This document shows, one piece after another, positions 28,489 to 36,964 of a stretch of 64,000 nt of DNA. How positions within the stretch are numbered: position 1 is the first letter of the stretch; every line of letters begins with the position of its first letter. The position numbers were made by a program, and so were the translations under genes. The notes under the pieces are model-generated. The model made no database searches, was not told the DNA's origin, and saw only the letters and a list, made by a program, of their open reading frames with translations. The DNA lies in the NCBI GenBank assembly GCA_017520845.1, contig JAFXEU010000052.1, forward strand, positions 87,621 through 151,620. The letters are read 5' to 3'. Source of the DNA: Kiritimatiellia bacterium. GTDB lineage: Bacteria; Verrucomicrobiota; Kiritimatiellia; RFP12; UBA1067.

Positions 28489-29637
28489 CTACGCCACTAT
28501 CGGCTCTCGCCAATCGAGCGCCTTGCAACGTTTCGCCGAGCGCGTTTTATGCATCGGATAATCCGTCGGCAAGCTCATTATCGTCTTCAATGCAAATTCA
28601 ACAGAACCGATAAATGCGCCTTTGAAAATCTTCAACGTTACCCGTATCGCCTGCGATGCACGTATCTGCCTTTTCCAAGGCTTCGTCTTTTCGTCATTCG
28701 ATTGATGCGGATGCTCGCGATAATACTCAGCTTTTGCAGATTCATCATCGTAATAGTCGCATATTGTTTGTAGTTTCTCGGCCGACAGATCATCAGGTAA
28801 TTTATCTGCGAATATCGCTTCTATTTTGGCTTTCGCTTCTGGCCATTTTAGACCAAGCATTTTCTCATACATCTTGCGGCATTGCCTGGCGGCGTCCCCC
28901 TCGCCCATAGCGGTTGCGAAACTGTTCCATCGCCATGCCGACGGAGTTGATGTTAATTTTGCCTTAACCGGATTATAGTCAATATATGCCGCGACAATCG
29001 ACAAAACTTGAGAAGTATTTTCGACCAGCCCGCTATAGAACCTACCTTGCCAAAGAGCGCCTTTATGACCGTAATCCTCGTTGAACATTTTAGTTACACG
29101 TTCTTTGAACGTTTTCATAAACTGTGAAATATTGTACATCCGACGGAAGTAGCGTTCTTTTTCTTCTTCTGCCATGTAGCCCGCTCCTGCGGCGCTTGCG
29201 GCATTCCAACGGTTCAGCGTCTTCTCTGCGGTTTTGGCATCGTAAAAAATATGAATACGACGCAAGAGTTCTTCATCGGAAAGCTTAAACCCAAGCGGTG
29301 GTCGAGGTAAGGCCTTAATAGGAACGTCATCGTCTTTTGACCAAATGGGTATACGGCATTCTGCTGGGCGCATACCGAAAGCGTAAGACGGAGGATCAAT
29401 ATCGGGATTGACGCGGTACTGTTTAGGTACGTTCGGGACGTGTACGAGCATATGGATATGATTATCCATTACGCACCAGGCGTAGAGCTCGACTCCGCTG
29501 AACGCGGCGGTTTTATACATTGCGCTAACGACACGCTCTTTAACAGCGTCGCTCTTTAAGAGCATTGCGCCATGGGCGATGCGCGTTGTAACATGATAGA
29601 TCCCGTTAGGGACACTGATTCTGTTTTTTCTGGCCAT
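28489..29637 (-). CDS. REP-associated tyrosine transposase (RAYT, IS200/Y1-like)
   Basis: This 382-residue protein is of the Y1_Tnp/RAYT family. It contains the HUH metal-binding motif as MDNHIHMLVHVP (His60, His62) and a downstream AYIDYNPVKA segment near residues 213-222 whose Tyr is the expected nucleophile. WRWNSF follows, as in many family members. Such proteins nick and rejoin single-stranded DNA at REP hairpins. The C-terminal 150 residues extend past the catalytic core and are basic (KTKPWKRQ, KTRSAKRCK). AAGGA lies about ten bases before the ATG. Inverted GGGGGACAGTCCCCC palindromes at 28204-28228 and 29663-29687 frame the gene, so it probably recognises them. The gene appears intact. 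Confidence 0.88.
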   Translation of the reverse strand: MARKNRISVPNGIYHVTTRIAHGAMLLKSDAVKERVVSAMYKTAAFSGVELYAWCVMDNHIHMLVHVPNVPKQYRVNPDIDPPSYAFGMRPAECRIPIWSKDDDVPIKALPRPPLGFKLSDEELLRRIHIFYDAKTAEKTLNRWNAASAAGAGYMAEEEKERYFRRMYNISQFMKTFKERVTKMFNEDYGHKGALWQGRFYSGLVENTSQVLSIVAAYIDYNPVKAKLTSTPSAWRWNSFATAMGEGDAARQCRKMYEKMLGLKWPEAKAKIEAIFADKLPDDLSAEKLQTICDYYDDESAKAEYYREHPHQSNDEKTKPWKRQIRASQAIRVTLKIFKGAFIGSVEFALKTIMSLPTDYPMHKTRSAKRCKALDWREPIVA

Positions 29638-29662
29638 GCGAGGTATCCTTTCTTTTTACACC

Positions 29663-29687
29663 TTAGGGGGACTGTCCCCCTTGGGGA
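29663..29687. repeat. REP-like palindrome at the 5' side of the RAYT gene
   Basis: Reads TTA, GGGGGACTGTCCCCC, TTGGGGAG. On the minus strand it is the same oriented sequence as the start of the element (TCCCCAAGGGGGACAGTCC and on), inverted relative to 28204-28228. Confidence 0.75.
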
Positions 29688-29717
29688 GATGGAAAGATTA
29701 TCGCATTTTTCAGAAAA

Positions 29718-29778
29718 AGAAGTGTTACATTTGTGTTACATTTTCGTTACATTTTTGTAACGTTAATGTAACACTTCT
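29718..29778. repeat. Nested inverted repeat with GTTACATTT units
   Basis: The outer arms AGAAGTGTTACAT (29718-29730) and ATGTAACACTTCT (29766-29778) pair perfectly over 13 bases. Inside is a second hairpin CGTTAC/GTAACG (29745-29762), and GTTACATTT occurs three times in tandem. It lies between two REP palindromes and could be part of the same mobile unit or a protein-binding array. Confidence 0.7.
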
Positions 29779-29783
29779 GCAAA

Positions 29784-29797
29784 GGGGACTGTCCCCC
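29784..29797. repeat. Third REP-like palindrome
   Basis: GGGGACTGTCCCCC, seven bases past the stop codon of the outer-membrane protein gene. On the minus strand it reads GGGGGACAGTCCCCTTT, so it may also serve as that gene's terminator. Confidence 0.65.
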
Positions 29798-29803
29798 GAA
29801 AAA

Positions 29804-30679
29804 TCAAAAACTGTATGAGAAGCCTATTTTTATTATTGGCCAATCACACTTCGCATAATATTCATCTGCCTTTTTAACGGAGTCTCTGGCTTGAGAATTT
29901 ATGAGATCAAATTGAGAAAAAGACCCAAACACCGTAAAATCAGGGCTTATCTCATATTTCACCGAAAATCCGAAAGTAATCGATCCGAATGCTCCACCCA
30001 TTACAAAATCATCTTCCGGCTCTTCATCATATCTGGCTATAAAACGCCGTTTGTCCAGCCACACGGTTTCGCAAAAAGGAGAAATCGTTAATTTCTCAGT
30101 GATTTTAAAGGGCTTGCGCACGCCCAATCTTACTCGAGCCCTGCGACTTGGAGAAACGATCCACAACCCGTCCCAATAAGGAATCAAATATTTATTTTTG
30201 AGATATTGCGCGACATACGGTCCCCATCCGTCAAGACTGGCGTCCTTATAGCCTATCGCAGGATTCCAAAGCAGACCGGCTTTCGTTTCAAGCATAATAT
30301 CATCAGACATTTTATAATCATACCCGAATCGCACAGCTCCCTCAAACTCATGAAAAAGCATACGATGGCTATCGCCCTGCTTATTGTGCAACGAACTTAT
30401 GAACCACGCATACCCGTCAACAAAATAAGCGTCATCCACCTCGGCTCGAAAAGAAAAGCAATTCGACAGATTCGGCCTCGTGTCGTAAATTGCACCGCTT
30501 GAACCTAAATATCCCGAAAGAAAAGTGGTTTCAAATTCACCGCTGAATTTCACTTCGGGTTTTGGGGTCAACCCGACTATATCATCAATGACTGCAAACG
30601 AGGAATACGAAACAAAAGAAATCGCCGCTACAGCCGATTTAGCCGCTGATCCGCACAAAAGGTTTTTTAATCTCTTCAT
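29804..30679 (-). CDS. Outer-membrane beta-barrel protein
   Basis: This 291-residue protein begins with a signal peptide (MKRLKNLLCGSAAKSAVAA, then FVSYSSFA). It continues with alternating amphipathic strands and aromatic girdle residues (FETTFLSGYLGSSG, AWFISSLHN, FGYDYKMSDDIMLETKAGL). It ends in IKIGFSYSF; a terminal Phe is typical of proteins inserted by the BAM machinery. The length suits a 10-12 strand barrel. The substrate is not evident. It lies 30 bases downstream of mnmE in the same orientation and may be co-transcribed with it, or be separate. Confidence 0.75.
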   Translation of the reverse strand: MKRLKNLLCGSAAKSAVAAISFVSYSSFAVIDDIVGLTPKPEVKFSGEFETTFLSGYLGSSGAIYDTRPNLSNCFSFRAEVDDAYFVDGYAWFISSLHNKQGDSHRMLFHEFEGAVRFGYDYKMSDDIMLETKAGLLWNPAIGYKDASLDGWGPYVAQYLKNKYLIPYWDGLWIVSPSRRARVRLGVRKPFKITEKLTISPFCETVWLDKRRFIARYDEEPEDDFVMGGAFGSITFGFSVKYEISPDFTVFGSFSQFDLINSQARDSVKKADEYYAKCDWPIIKIGFSYSF

Positions 30680-30709
30680 TTTCGTGACACGTCGAATCTG
30701 CCACAGCGG

Positions 30710-32029
30710 CTACTTGCCGACGCAGAAGCGGGAGAAGAGGGAATTTAAAAGATCGTCGCCGTAATCGGCGCCGACCGCCTCGCCCAGAATCTGGGAAGCG
30801 CGTCTTACTTCGTTGCCTAAGAGTACCGCGTCGCACGACTTGAAATCCGCTGCCGACAAAATGCCGCGCGCGCGGACGAGACTCGAGAGATAACGTTCGC
30901 CGTCGCCGCGTTCGACTTCGTCTGCGCTCGCCGCCAGACACTCAAGACGCGAAGCGATCTCAAGTTTAAGTTCTTCCACTCCCTCATGAGTGAGCGCCGA
31001 TACATTGAGACAGTCCCCGCGCTTCAGATCGCACTTGGGCGTGATCTTTATAACCTTCGACGGATCCAACTCGATACCGCATCCGTCCGCAAAATCGCCG
31101 AAGGCGATTACAATGTCCGCTTTCTTCGCGAGCTCTTCGCTGCGGCGGACGCCCTCGGCCTCAATCTCCCCGAAATTCTCTCCGCCTTTGCGGATACCCG
31201 CCGTATCGACAAGCTTAACGGGCCAGCCGCAGATATCCGCCCACGCCTCGATCGAATCGCGCGTCGTTCCCGCGACATCGGAGACAATAGCCCTCGCCTC
31301 CGAAAGAATCGCATTCAACAGAGAACTCTTACCGGCGTTCGGCGGGCCTAATAAAACGACGAGCGCACCATCACGCAGTATCCTACGCTCCTTAAGCCGC
31401 GACGCTTCCGCGTCGATGGCTTTTACGAGTGACAAAGTTTTCGCCTCAAGCTCCTCAAAAAACGAATCAGCGAGATCACCTTCGTCGACGTCGAGGGAAT
31501 ACTCAAGCTCGCTCGAAACCGCAACCGCCTCGTCATAAAACCGGCGGACCGTATGCCTGATGCCGGAAACGGATGATTCGTCCGCGACGAGCTCGCCGAG
31601 CGCCGCGTCCGCCGCACGCTCCGTTTTAGCGTCGATGAAATCAAGAAGCGCCTCCGCCTGTTCGAACGACATCTTGCCGTTCAAAAACGCACGCTCCGTA
31701 AATTCGCCGCGACGTGCGAGCCGTGCACCCGCGTGAACCGCCGCGTCTAAAATGCGCTGCGGCGCGACCGTACCGCCGTGACATTGAAACTCTACAACAT
31801 CTTCGCCGGTAAACGAATGAGGTGCTTTAAACGAAAGCAGAAGTCCCTCGTCGAGAATTTTACCGCCCTCGGAAAATCTCGCGAAGACGATACGTCCGAC
31901 GCGCGGATCCTTTGAAGAAATGGTCGAGGCGATTTCAAATGCGCACGGCCCCGATACCCTAACAACGGCAACGCCGCCGCGACCCAAAGGGGTAGCGACG
32001 GCGGCTATCGTATCTTCGCGCAAAGTCAT
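30710..32029 (-). CDS. mnmE: tRNA uridine-5-carboxymethylaminomethyl modification GTPase MnmE
   Basis: MnmE works with MnmG to modify the wobble uridine (U34) of certain tRNAs, using GTP, FAD and a folate-derived carbon. The 439-residue protein has the family order: an N-terminal folate-binding domain (DTIAAVATPLGRGGVAVVRV), a helical domain carrying a G domain near residue 228 (GPPNAGKSS, AGTTRDS, DTAGIR), and the invariant C-terminal Cys motif (FCVGK; the usual form is C-(I/L/V)-G-K). The ATG overlaps the stop codon of the antiporter gene (TAATG), so translation is probably coupled. Its partner gene mnmG is in this same window on the other strand. Confidence 0.97.
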   Translation of the reverse strand: MTLREDTIAAVATPLGRGGVAVVRVSGPCAFEIASTISSKDPRVGRIVFARFSEGGKILDEGLLLSFKAPHSFTGEDVVEFQCHGGTVAPQRILDAAVHAGARLARRGEFTERAFLNGKMSFEQAEALLDFIDAKTERAADAALGELVADESSVSGIRHTVRRFYDEAVAVSSELEYSLDVDEGDLADSFFEELEAKTLSLVKAIDAEASRLKERRILRDGALVVLLGPPNAGKSSLLNAILSEARAIVSDVAGTTRDSIEAWADICGWPVKLVDTAGIRKGGENFGEIEAEGVRRSEELAKKADIVIAFGDFADGCGIELDPSKVIKITPKCDLKRGDCLNVSALTHEGVEELKLEIASRLECLAASADEVERGDGERYLSSLVRARGILSAADFKSCDAVLLGNEVRRASQILGEAVGADYGDDLLNSLFSRFCVGK

Positions 32030-34335
32030 TACTTTTTACGGCGGAAGAACCTGCGCATTTCGTCGGCCGTCTGACAGGCGGCGAGACGCTCGGAACCGTT
32101 GTCGGCGCGAAGGGCGCGCGAGATGTAGCTCATAAGCTGCAGGTAAGGCGTCTGGGACTGATCGTTGGCGAGCGTAAGAACTATAATCTTAACCTGGCTC
32201 TTGTCTATCGTTTCGTAATCGGAAAGCATTCCGCCGTCTGAACCGGAATAATCGACGAGCGCCACGGCGCCGGCAATGCTTACGACATTTTTATCACGGC
32301 CGTGCGGAACGGCGATGCCGCGGTCAAGACCGGTAGGCATCGACGCCTCCCTGCGAAGAACGGCCTCAACCGCCGTTTCGACGTTCTTGACGTGATTGGG
32401 GCAGGCCTTCGCGACCTCTTCAACCATCTTGCGGATCGCCTCTTCCTTTGTCGCGGCCTTGAACTTGGGGAGCATTACGAATCCCTGGAGATAACGGCCT
32501 ACCGCTTCGGGACCGCGGGCGACTTTTTCGGGAGCCGAAATCATCTTCTCCATATCCTCGCGGCGGATCGGCTTGGCGATCGAACGGGCGAGATCGTTGA
32601 TCTGGCTGACGACTTCCATCCAAACGGTCATTACGATCGCCTCTTCGGCAGGAGTGCATTCAAAGCGGATTTTGTTCTCGTCGCGGCGGACCGAAATCTC
32701 GATCGCGTCTATCGCGACGTCCCAGATGTGATCGGCCTGGGAAAGACATGTTACGAAAAATCCCTCGTTGCGGAATTCATAAAGAAGTTTACCCATCATG
32801 ATTTCGGCGACGCCGACGTCGGCAAGTTCAAACTCGACCGCGCGCGAGCCGTCGGTCGAGGGCTTCGGATTTCTTACGCCTTTCTTCTTGGGCTTGAAAA
32901 GAGCGACAAGTCCGGGCGGCGCGACCATCGTCGTAACGAGAGTCATCATGATGCCGATACCGAAAATCTCCTGGGTTAGATAACCGGAGGAGAGACCCAA
33001 GCCCGCAATGATGAGCGCTACTTCTCCGCGCGGCACCATTCCCGCGCCGATTCGCAGAGACCCGAGCACATTAAAGCCGCAGCAGAGAGACGGAATCATG
33101 CAGCCGACAACTTTCGCCAAAACGGCAAGGGCCGTATAAATCGCCCCAAAGATAAGAACGCTCTTCGAACAGAGAGCCGAAACGTCGACCATCATACCCA
33201 TCACACAGAAGAAGATCGGCACGAGGAACGTGTAAACGGGAGTGAGCGTCTCCTGTACCATGTGCTTGATGTCGGTACGCGAAAGGGCGAGACCCATGAC
33301 ATACGCGCCGATGATCATCGCTAAACCCATGCATTCGAAGAAGCCCGCGAGAATAAGCGACAGGCCGAACGCCATCGTCGCGATAACCGTCGGCGAGCGG
33401 AATGTCGTCTTTAAGAATTTCGCGATATGACGCGCCGCGAGAATACCGATGATCGTGGCGCCGAGCCAGACGCCGAAAGATTTAAGCGCGACGAATCCGA
33501 TATGACCCCAATCGATTGATGAGCTTCCGCTCGCGCCGGACGCGAGATTCGCGGCGATAATTCCGTTGCCGATGGCAAGAACGACGAGACCTAAAACGTC
33601 GTCGACGACCGCGCCGGCCATGATGGTCGTACCTTCTTCGGAATCAAGTTTCTTTCGTTCCGAAAGAATACGCGCCGTAATGCCGACCGATGTCGCCGTA
33701 GACATAATACCCATATAAAGAGCCGCGGCGCTTGTCATCGTTATATTCTCATAGCCGGCGAAGAATTTGGGAAGGAAATACACGGCGCAGAGATCGCCCA
33801 GCAGGAACGAACCTACGACGCCGCCGATGCCGACGAGAGTTCCGACGAACGAATACCTGAGGAACATCTTGAGATTCGTCTCAAGGCCGGAAAGGAAAAG
33901 AAGAATGATCGAGGCGAGCGTTGCGATACCGTACAGGGCGGGACTCGTCGCGTCAAACGGCCCGTGGCCGGCGACCGTCCCAAACATTTCCCTTACTCCG
34001 GCGCCAACCGTATTCATCTCTCTGAGCGCCGCGCCGTGAAATAGACCGTATTTGAAAATCCCTTCGCCGAAACCGATTCCGCCCAAAGCCCACGGGCCGA
34101 TCACGATGCCTGCGGCAAGTTCACCGAGAATCGACGGCATTTTTAACATTGATGCAATCGACCCGCCGAGGCGCGCCGCAAAAATAATAATGCCGATCTG
34201 CAAAACGAGGAACATCATTTCCTCAACTCGCGGAAGTCCAAAATTAGGATAAGACGGACCGCCCTCTCCCGAAGCGTAAAGAGCACTCGCGGTAAGAGCG
34301 CACAATAACACAGCCAATATTCTTTTAATTTTCAT
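32029..34335 (-). CDS. CPA2-type cation/proton antiporter fused to a PTS EIIA-like domain
   Basis: The 768-residue protein starts with a signal-like segment. A Na+/H+ exchanger core of about 12 membrane helices follows (residues about 35-460; LGELAAGIVIGPWALGG, LFLSGLETNLKMFLRY, GAVVDDVLGLVVLAI). Its paired-Asp signature VVDDVLG fits CPA2/KefB-type transporters. The C-terminal third is cytosolic and ends with an EIIA(Fru/Ntr)-like domain (residues about 610-768) whose phosphorylatable His is in GIAVPHGRD. This suggests that ion transport is tuned by a phosphorelay or by sugar/nitrogen status. GGAG precedes the ATG. It is coupled to mnmE by a one-base overlap. Confidence 0.88.
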   Translation of the reverse strand: MKIKRILAVLLCALTASALYASGEGGPSYPNFGLPRVEEMMFLVLQIGIIIFAARLGGSIASMLKMPSILGELAAGIVIGPWALGGIGFGEGIFKYGLFHGAALREMNTVGAGVREMFGTVAGHGPFDATSPALYGIATLASIILLFLSGLETNLKMFLRYSFVGTLVGIGGVVGSFLLGDLCAVYFLPKFFAGYENITMTSAAALYMGIMSTATSVGITARILSERKKLDSEEGTTIMAGAVVDDVLGLVVLAIGNGIIAANLASGASGSSSIDWGHIGFVALKSFGVWLGATIIGILAARHIAKFLKTTFRSPTVIATMAFGLSLILAGFFECMGLAMIIGAYVMGLALSRTDIKHMVQETLTPVYTFLVPIFFCVMGMMVDVSALCSKSVLIFGAIYTALAVLAKVVGCMIPSLCCGFNVLGSLRIGAGMVPRGEVALIIAGLGLSSGYLTQEIFGIGIMMTLVTTMVAPPGLVALFKPKKKGVRNPKPSTDGSRAVEFELADVGVAEIMMGKLLYEFRNEGFFVTCLSQADHIWDVAIDAIEISVRRDENKIRFECTPAEEAIVMTVWMEVVSQINDLARSIAKPIRREDMEKMISAPEKVARGPEAVGRYLQGFVMLPKFKAATKEEAIRKMVEEVAKACPNHVKNVETAVEAVLRREASMPTGLDRGIAVPHGRDKNVVSIAGAVALVDYSGSDGGMLSDYETIDKSQVKIIVLTLANDQSQTPYLQLMSYISRALRADNGSERLAACQTADEMRRFFRRKK

Positions 34336-34361
34336 TTTTTATTTCTCCGTAAATCCTATTG

Positions 34362-35426
34362 TTATTTTTTATGCGGTGCGCAGGAAAAAAGTTCACTTAC
34401 GATTTTTTCGTAAGATTCGGCATTCTCCTCAAGAGACTCGACCATCTTGAACTGGTTGCGCGCCCTGATTAAATTGTGATCGGGATAAGCGGTATGGAAA
34501 TACACATCCCCGTTTATGTAGTCGGTCAGGAATCTTACGCCGACTTCAAACGTCGAAAGGCGCCCCGCGAAAACGAGATTGTCGATTTCTTCGCGTGTCA
34601 AAAACGCCGCACGCTCAATGTATCCGCGCGCAAGCGCCTCGAAATAATCTTTCTTCGAAAAAACCTTTGTTAAATCCGCTTCGTCCTCGGCTGCTGCGGC
34701 GGTCGATGTTCTTACCATGTCGCCGAAGTCGCTCAGCGCACTACCCGGCATAACGGTATCGAGATCGATTATCACAGCCGAACCGTCGGGCATTACCAGA
34801 ACGTTGTTTATTTTGCTGTCGTTGTGGATGACGCGCTCGGGTATAACGCCCTCGGCCATAAGTGAAACTATGCGCCCCGCCTCAAGTCGGCGCTTCTCGA
34901 CAAACTCAAGCTCGCGCGCGACGGAAGATGCGCGGCCGGCGACATCTTTCCGCACGGCCTCGTCGAGGGCCTTGATGCGATCGGGCGTATCATGGAATTT
35001 CGGCAGGACCTCTTCTAAACGCGGCGCAGGAAAATCAGAAAGATCATCATGAAATTTAGCGAAAGCCCTGCCGATATCGTAAGCCTGACGAGGAGAGGAG
35101 ACGACTTCGTTTACAGTACATCCGCCGTAAAATCTGTAAAGACGCCACGGCGCATTGTATCCGATGAAATCGATCGTCGTCACACCCTTTGATTTCAGGA
35201 ACGACGTCACCCTTATGAGAACGCGCTTTAAAAGTTCCTGTGACGGCGGATCGAAAATCGTCGTGTTGACACGCTGCAGAATATAGCTTTCGCCCGAGCG
35301 CGTGTCGACTTTAAACGTGTCGTTAATATGACCCGAACCGTACCGCGTTATCGCGGTACGGTCGGTTATTTCCATCGACTCTAAAATGGAGTCGATTTCT
35401 TCTGCGGTAAAAACTCCTCTTTCCAT
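34362..35426 (-). CDS. Aminoglycoside-phosphotransferase-fold sugar kinase, NahK-like
   Basis: The 354-residue protein has the APH/choline-kinase fold signature. The N-lobe contains GSGHINDTFKV and YILQRVN, a pattern typical of N-acetylhexosamine 1-kinase (NahK) relatives. The catalytic loop is VIHNDSKINNVLV near residue 200 and the metal-binding DLD is in VIIDLDTVMPG near residue 218. NahK phosphorylates GlcNAc or GalNAc at C1 in host-glycan breakdown; that substrate is inferred from the motif pattern. It lies between the ROK-like gene and the antiporter in the same orientation, which fits a sugar-use cluster. It could instead act on another small alcohol or amino sugar. Confidence 0.78.
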   Translation of the reverse strand: MERGVFTAEEIDSILESMEITDRTAITRYGSGHINDTFKVDTRSGESYILQRVNTTIFDPPSQELLKRVLIRVTSFLKSKGVTTIDFIGYNAPWRLYRFYGGCTVNEVVSSPRQAYDIGRAFAKFHDDLSDFPAPRLEEVLPKFHDTPDRIKALDEAVRKDVAGRASSVARELEFVEKRRLEAGRIVSLMAEGVIPERVIHNDSKINNVLVMPDGSAVIIDLDTVMPGSALSDFGDMVRTSTAAAAEDEADLTKVFSKKDYFEALARGYIERAAFLTREEIDNLVFAGRLSTFEVGVRFLTDYINGDVYFHTAYPDHNLIRARNQFKMVESLEENAESYEKIVSELFSCAPHKK

Positions 35427-35451
35427 TTAAAAGGAAAGTCCTCCGCGGAAA

Positions 35452-36900
35452 TTATTTCTTCTTGCCCTTGGCCTTGCAGCAGGCGGACTTGGCCGCGCAC
35501 TTGCCCTTGGCGATAACGGGAATCTGAGCCGCGGCGACGGACTGGCCGAGACGACGGGCCTTCTCGTCGGGCATGAAGATGTCGATCTTCTCGGCCCACT
35601 CGGGGTAGACGTCCTTGAGCATGGTCTTGGCCGTCTCGAGAATAACTTCGCCGCCGAGACCGGAGGTTACGCGGCCGAGAATCATCATGTTCTCGTAATC
35701 GTAGAACTCGTTGTACCACGGAATCGCGTGAGCGAGGAAGCGGCCGATCTGGATGTAGACCTTGAGAGCCTTATCGTCGCCCTTCTCCATCGCGGCCTGA
35801 ACGACCTTGAGTCGCTCGGGAAGAGCCATCGTCTTCGGGAACTTGAAGCCGTACTTCTCGGCGAGCCAGTTGACGGCCTGCTGCGAGAACGCCATCGCGC
35901 CTACGCCCGCATCGCCCGACCACTCGCACTTGGGAGCCTTGGGGTTGAAATCGACGGGAGCGAACGCGAGCTCGGAAATGCGACCCGTCATGCGACCCTT
36001 GGGATCGACATAGCCGACAGCCTCGGACGAACCCATCGCGACACCGAGAATACCCTTCTTGTTCATGGTAATCATGCCGGCGAGAGCGGTAACGTCACCG
36101 TCATTGTAGATCGCGAACGGAACGCCCCAATCCTTCTCGATGCGGAAGAACATATTCTGGGCGGTTTCGAACTTCGAAGGATTCTTCTCCTTGACCGCGC
36201 GGAAGAGAGAGGCGATACCCATCTTCTGACCGACGAGCGTACCGGCCGTCGAGCCGCCGATGGCGTCGACGCGCGGAAGAGCGGCGGCGGCGGCCTTAAG
36301 ACCTTCTGTAAGCTTCTGATAGTGATATTCGGGATCCGCATTGTTGCGGGGATCCCACGGGAACTCCTCGGAAAATACGACCTTACCCTTGTTAAGGGCG
36401 GAAATCTTGAAATCGGACGCGCCGAGGTCGAAACCGATACGGCAGCCGTCGGCAACGGTCTTGACGAGAGCGGGAGTCTCGTTCATCTCGGGCATCTTGT
36501 TGAGAGGGAGAATAACCGCCTCGACGGGACGACCGTAGATTGAAGTGAAGAAATCGTAATCGAACGCGCGCGCGCCCTTCTTCGTGTAGGCCTTTGCGAC
36601 AGGTTTTACGACAGCGTCGGGACCGGCGAGATAAAGCTTCCAGCCGCCGGCGGACCAGACGATGAACTTGGCAATACGCTCGACGACATAGGAGACCTCC
36701 TTGGCGGCGGCGGCGCTAAGATTCGACGGGATCGGAAGATCGTAGCGGTAGACCTTGCCGTCCTCGCGCTCCCACGCGACGGCAACGATGTCGGCCTTCT
36801 CGCCGATACCGCCATAAAGCTCCCACAACACGCTCATAGGCGCTACGAACTCGGTGTCGCACGTGCATGCGCCCTTACCCTTGCAGCATTTCTTGGCCAT
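35452..36900 (-). CDS. ROK/ASKHA-type sugar kinase-like protein with Cys/Lys-rich tails
   Basis: This 482-residue protein has an actin-like ATPase core: a phosphate-1 motif near residue 155 (IGFDLGASDFKIS), an Asn-Asp-Gly segment (AIYNDGDVTALAG) where ROK kinases place their catalytic Asp, and an adenosine-binding region (GRVTSGLGGEVILE). The first 150 residues form an extra domain. Both ends are odd: the start reads KKCCKGKGACTC and the end reads KGKCAAKSACCKAKGKKK. These tails could bind a metal or an acidic partner. The neighbour is the NahK-like kinase (26 bases downstream), so hexosamine metabolism is likely, but the substrate is not proven. Confidence 0.65.
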   Translation of the reverse strand: MAKKCCKGKGACTCDTEFVAPMSVLWELYGGIGEKADIVAVAWEREDGKVYRYDLPIPSNLSAAAAKEVSYVVERIAKFIVWSAGGWKLYLAGPDAVVKPVAKAYTKKGARAFDYDFFTSIYGRPVEAVILPLNKMPEMNETPALVKTVADGCRIGFDLGASDFKISALNKGKVVFSEEFPWDPRNNADPEYHYQKLTEGLKAAAAALPRVDAIGGSTAGTLVGQKMGIASLFRAVKEKNPSKFETAQNMFFRIEKDWGVPFAIYNDGDVTALAGMITMNKKGILGVAMGSSEAVGYVDPKGRMTGRISELAFAPVDFNPKAPKCEWSGDAGVGAMAFSQQAVNWLAEKYGFKFPKTMALPERLKVVQAAMEKGDDKALKVYIQIGRFLAHAIPWYNEFYDYENMMILGRVTSGLGGEVILETAKTMLKDVYPEWAEKIDIFMPDEKARRLGQSVAAAQIPVIAKGKCAAKSACCKAKGKKK

Positions 36901-36964
36901 CTCAGTTTCTCCTAGTTTTCTTTTTGGAATTTGGATTGTAAAATTTTATCCGATTATGATTTTA

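Noticed and set aside
28150-28773. Plus-strand frames over the RAYT 3' region
   Set aside because: They run across REP and non-coding tail and antisense to the transposase; no ribosome site or family.
30986-31538. Plus-strand frames inside mnmE
   Set aside because: Antisense shadows of a clearly identified gene.
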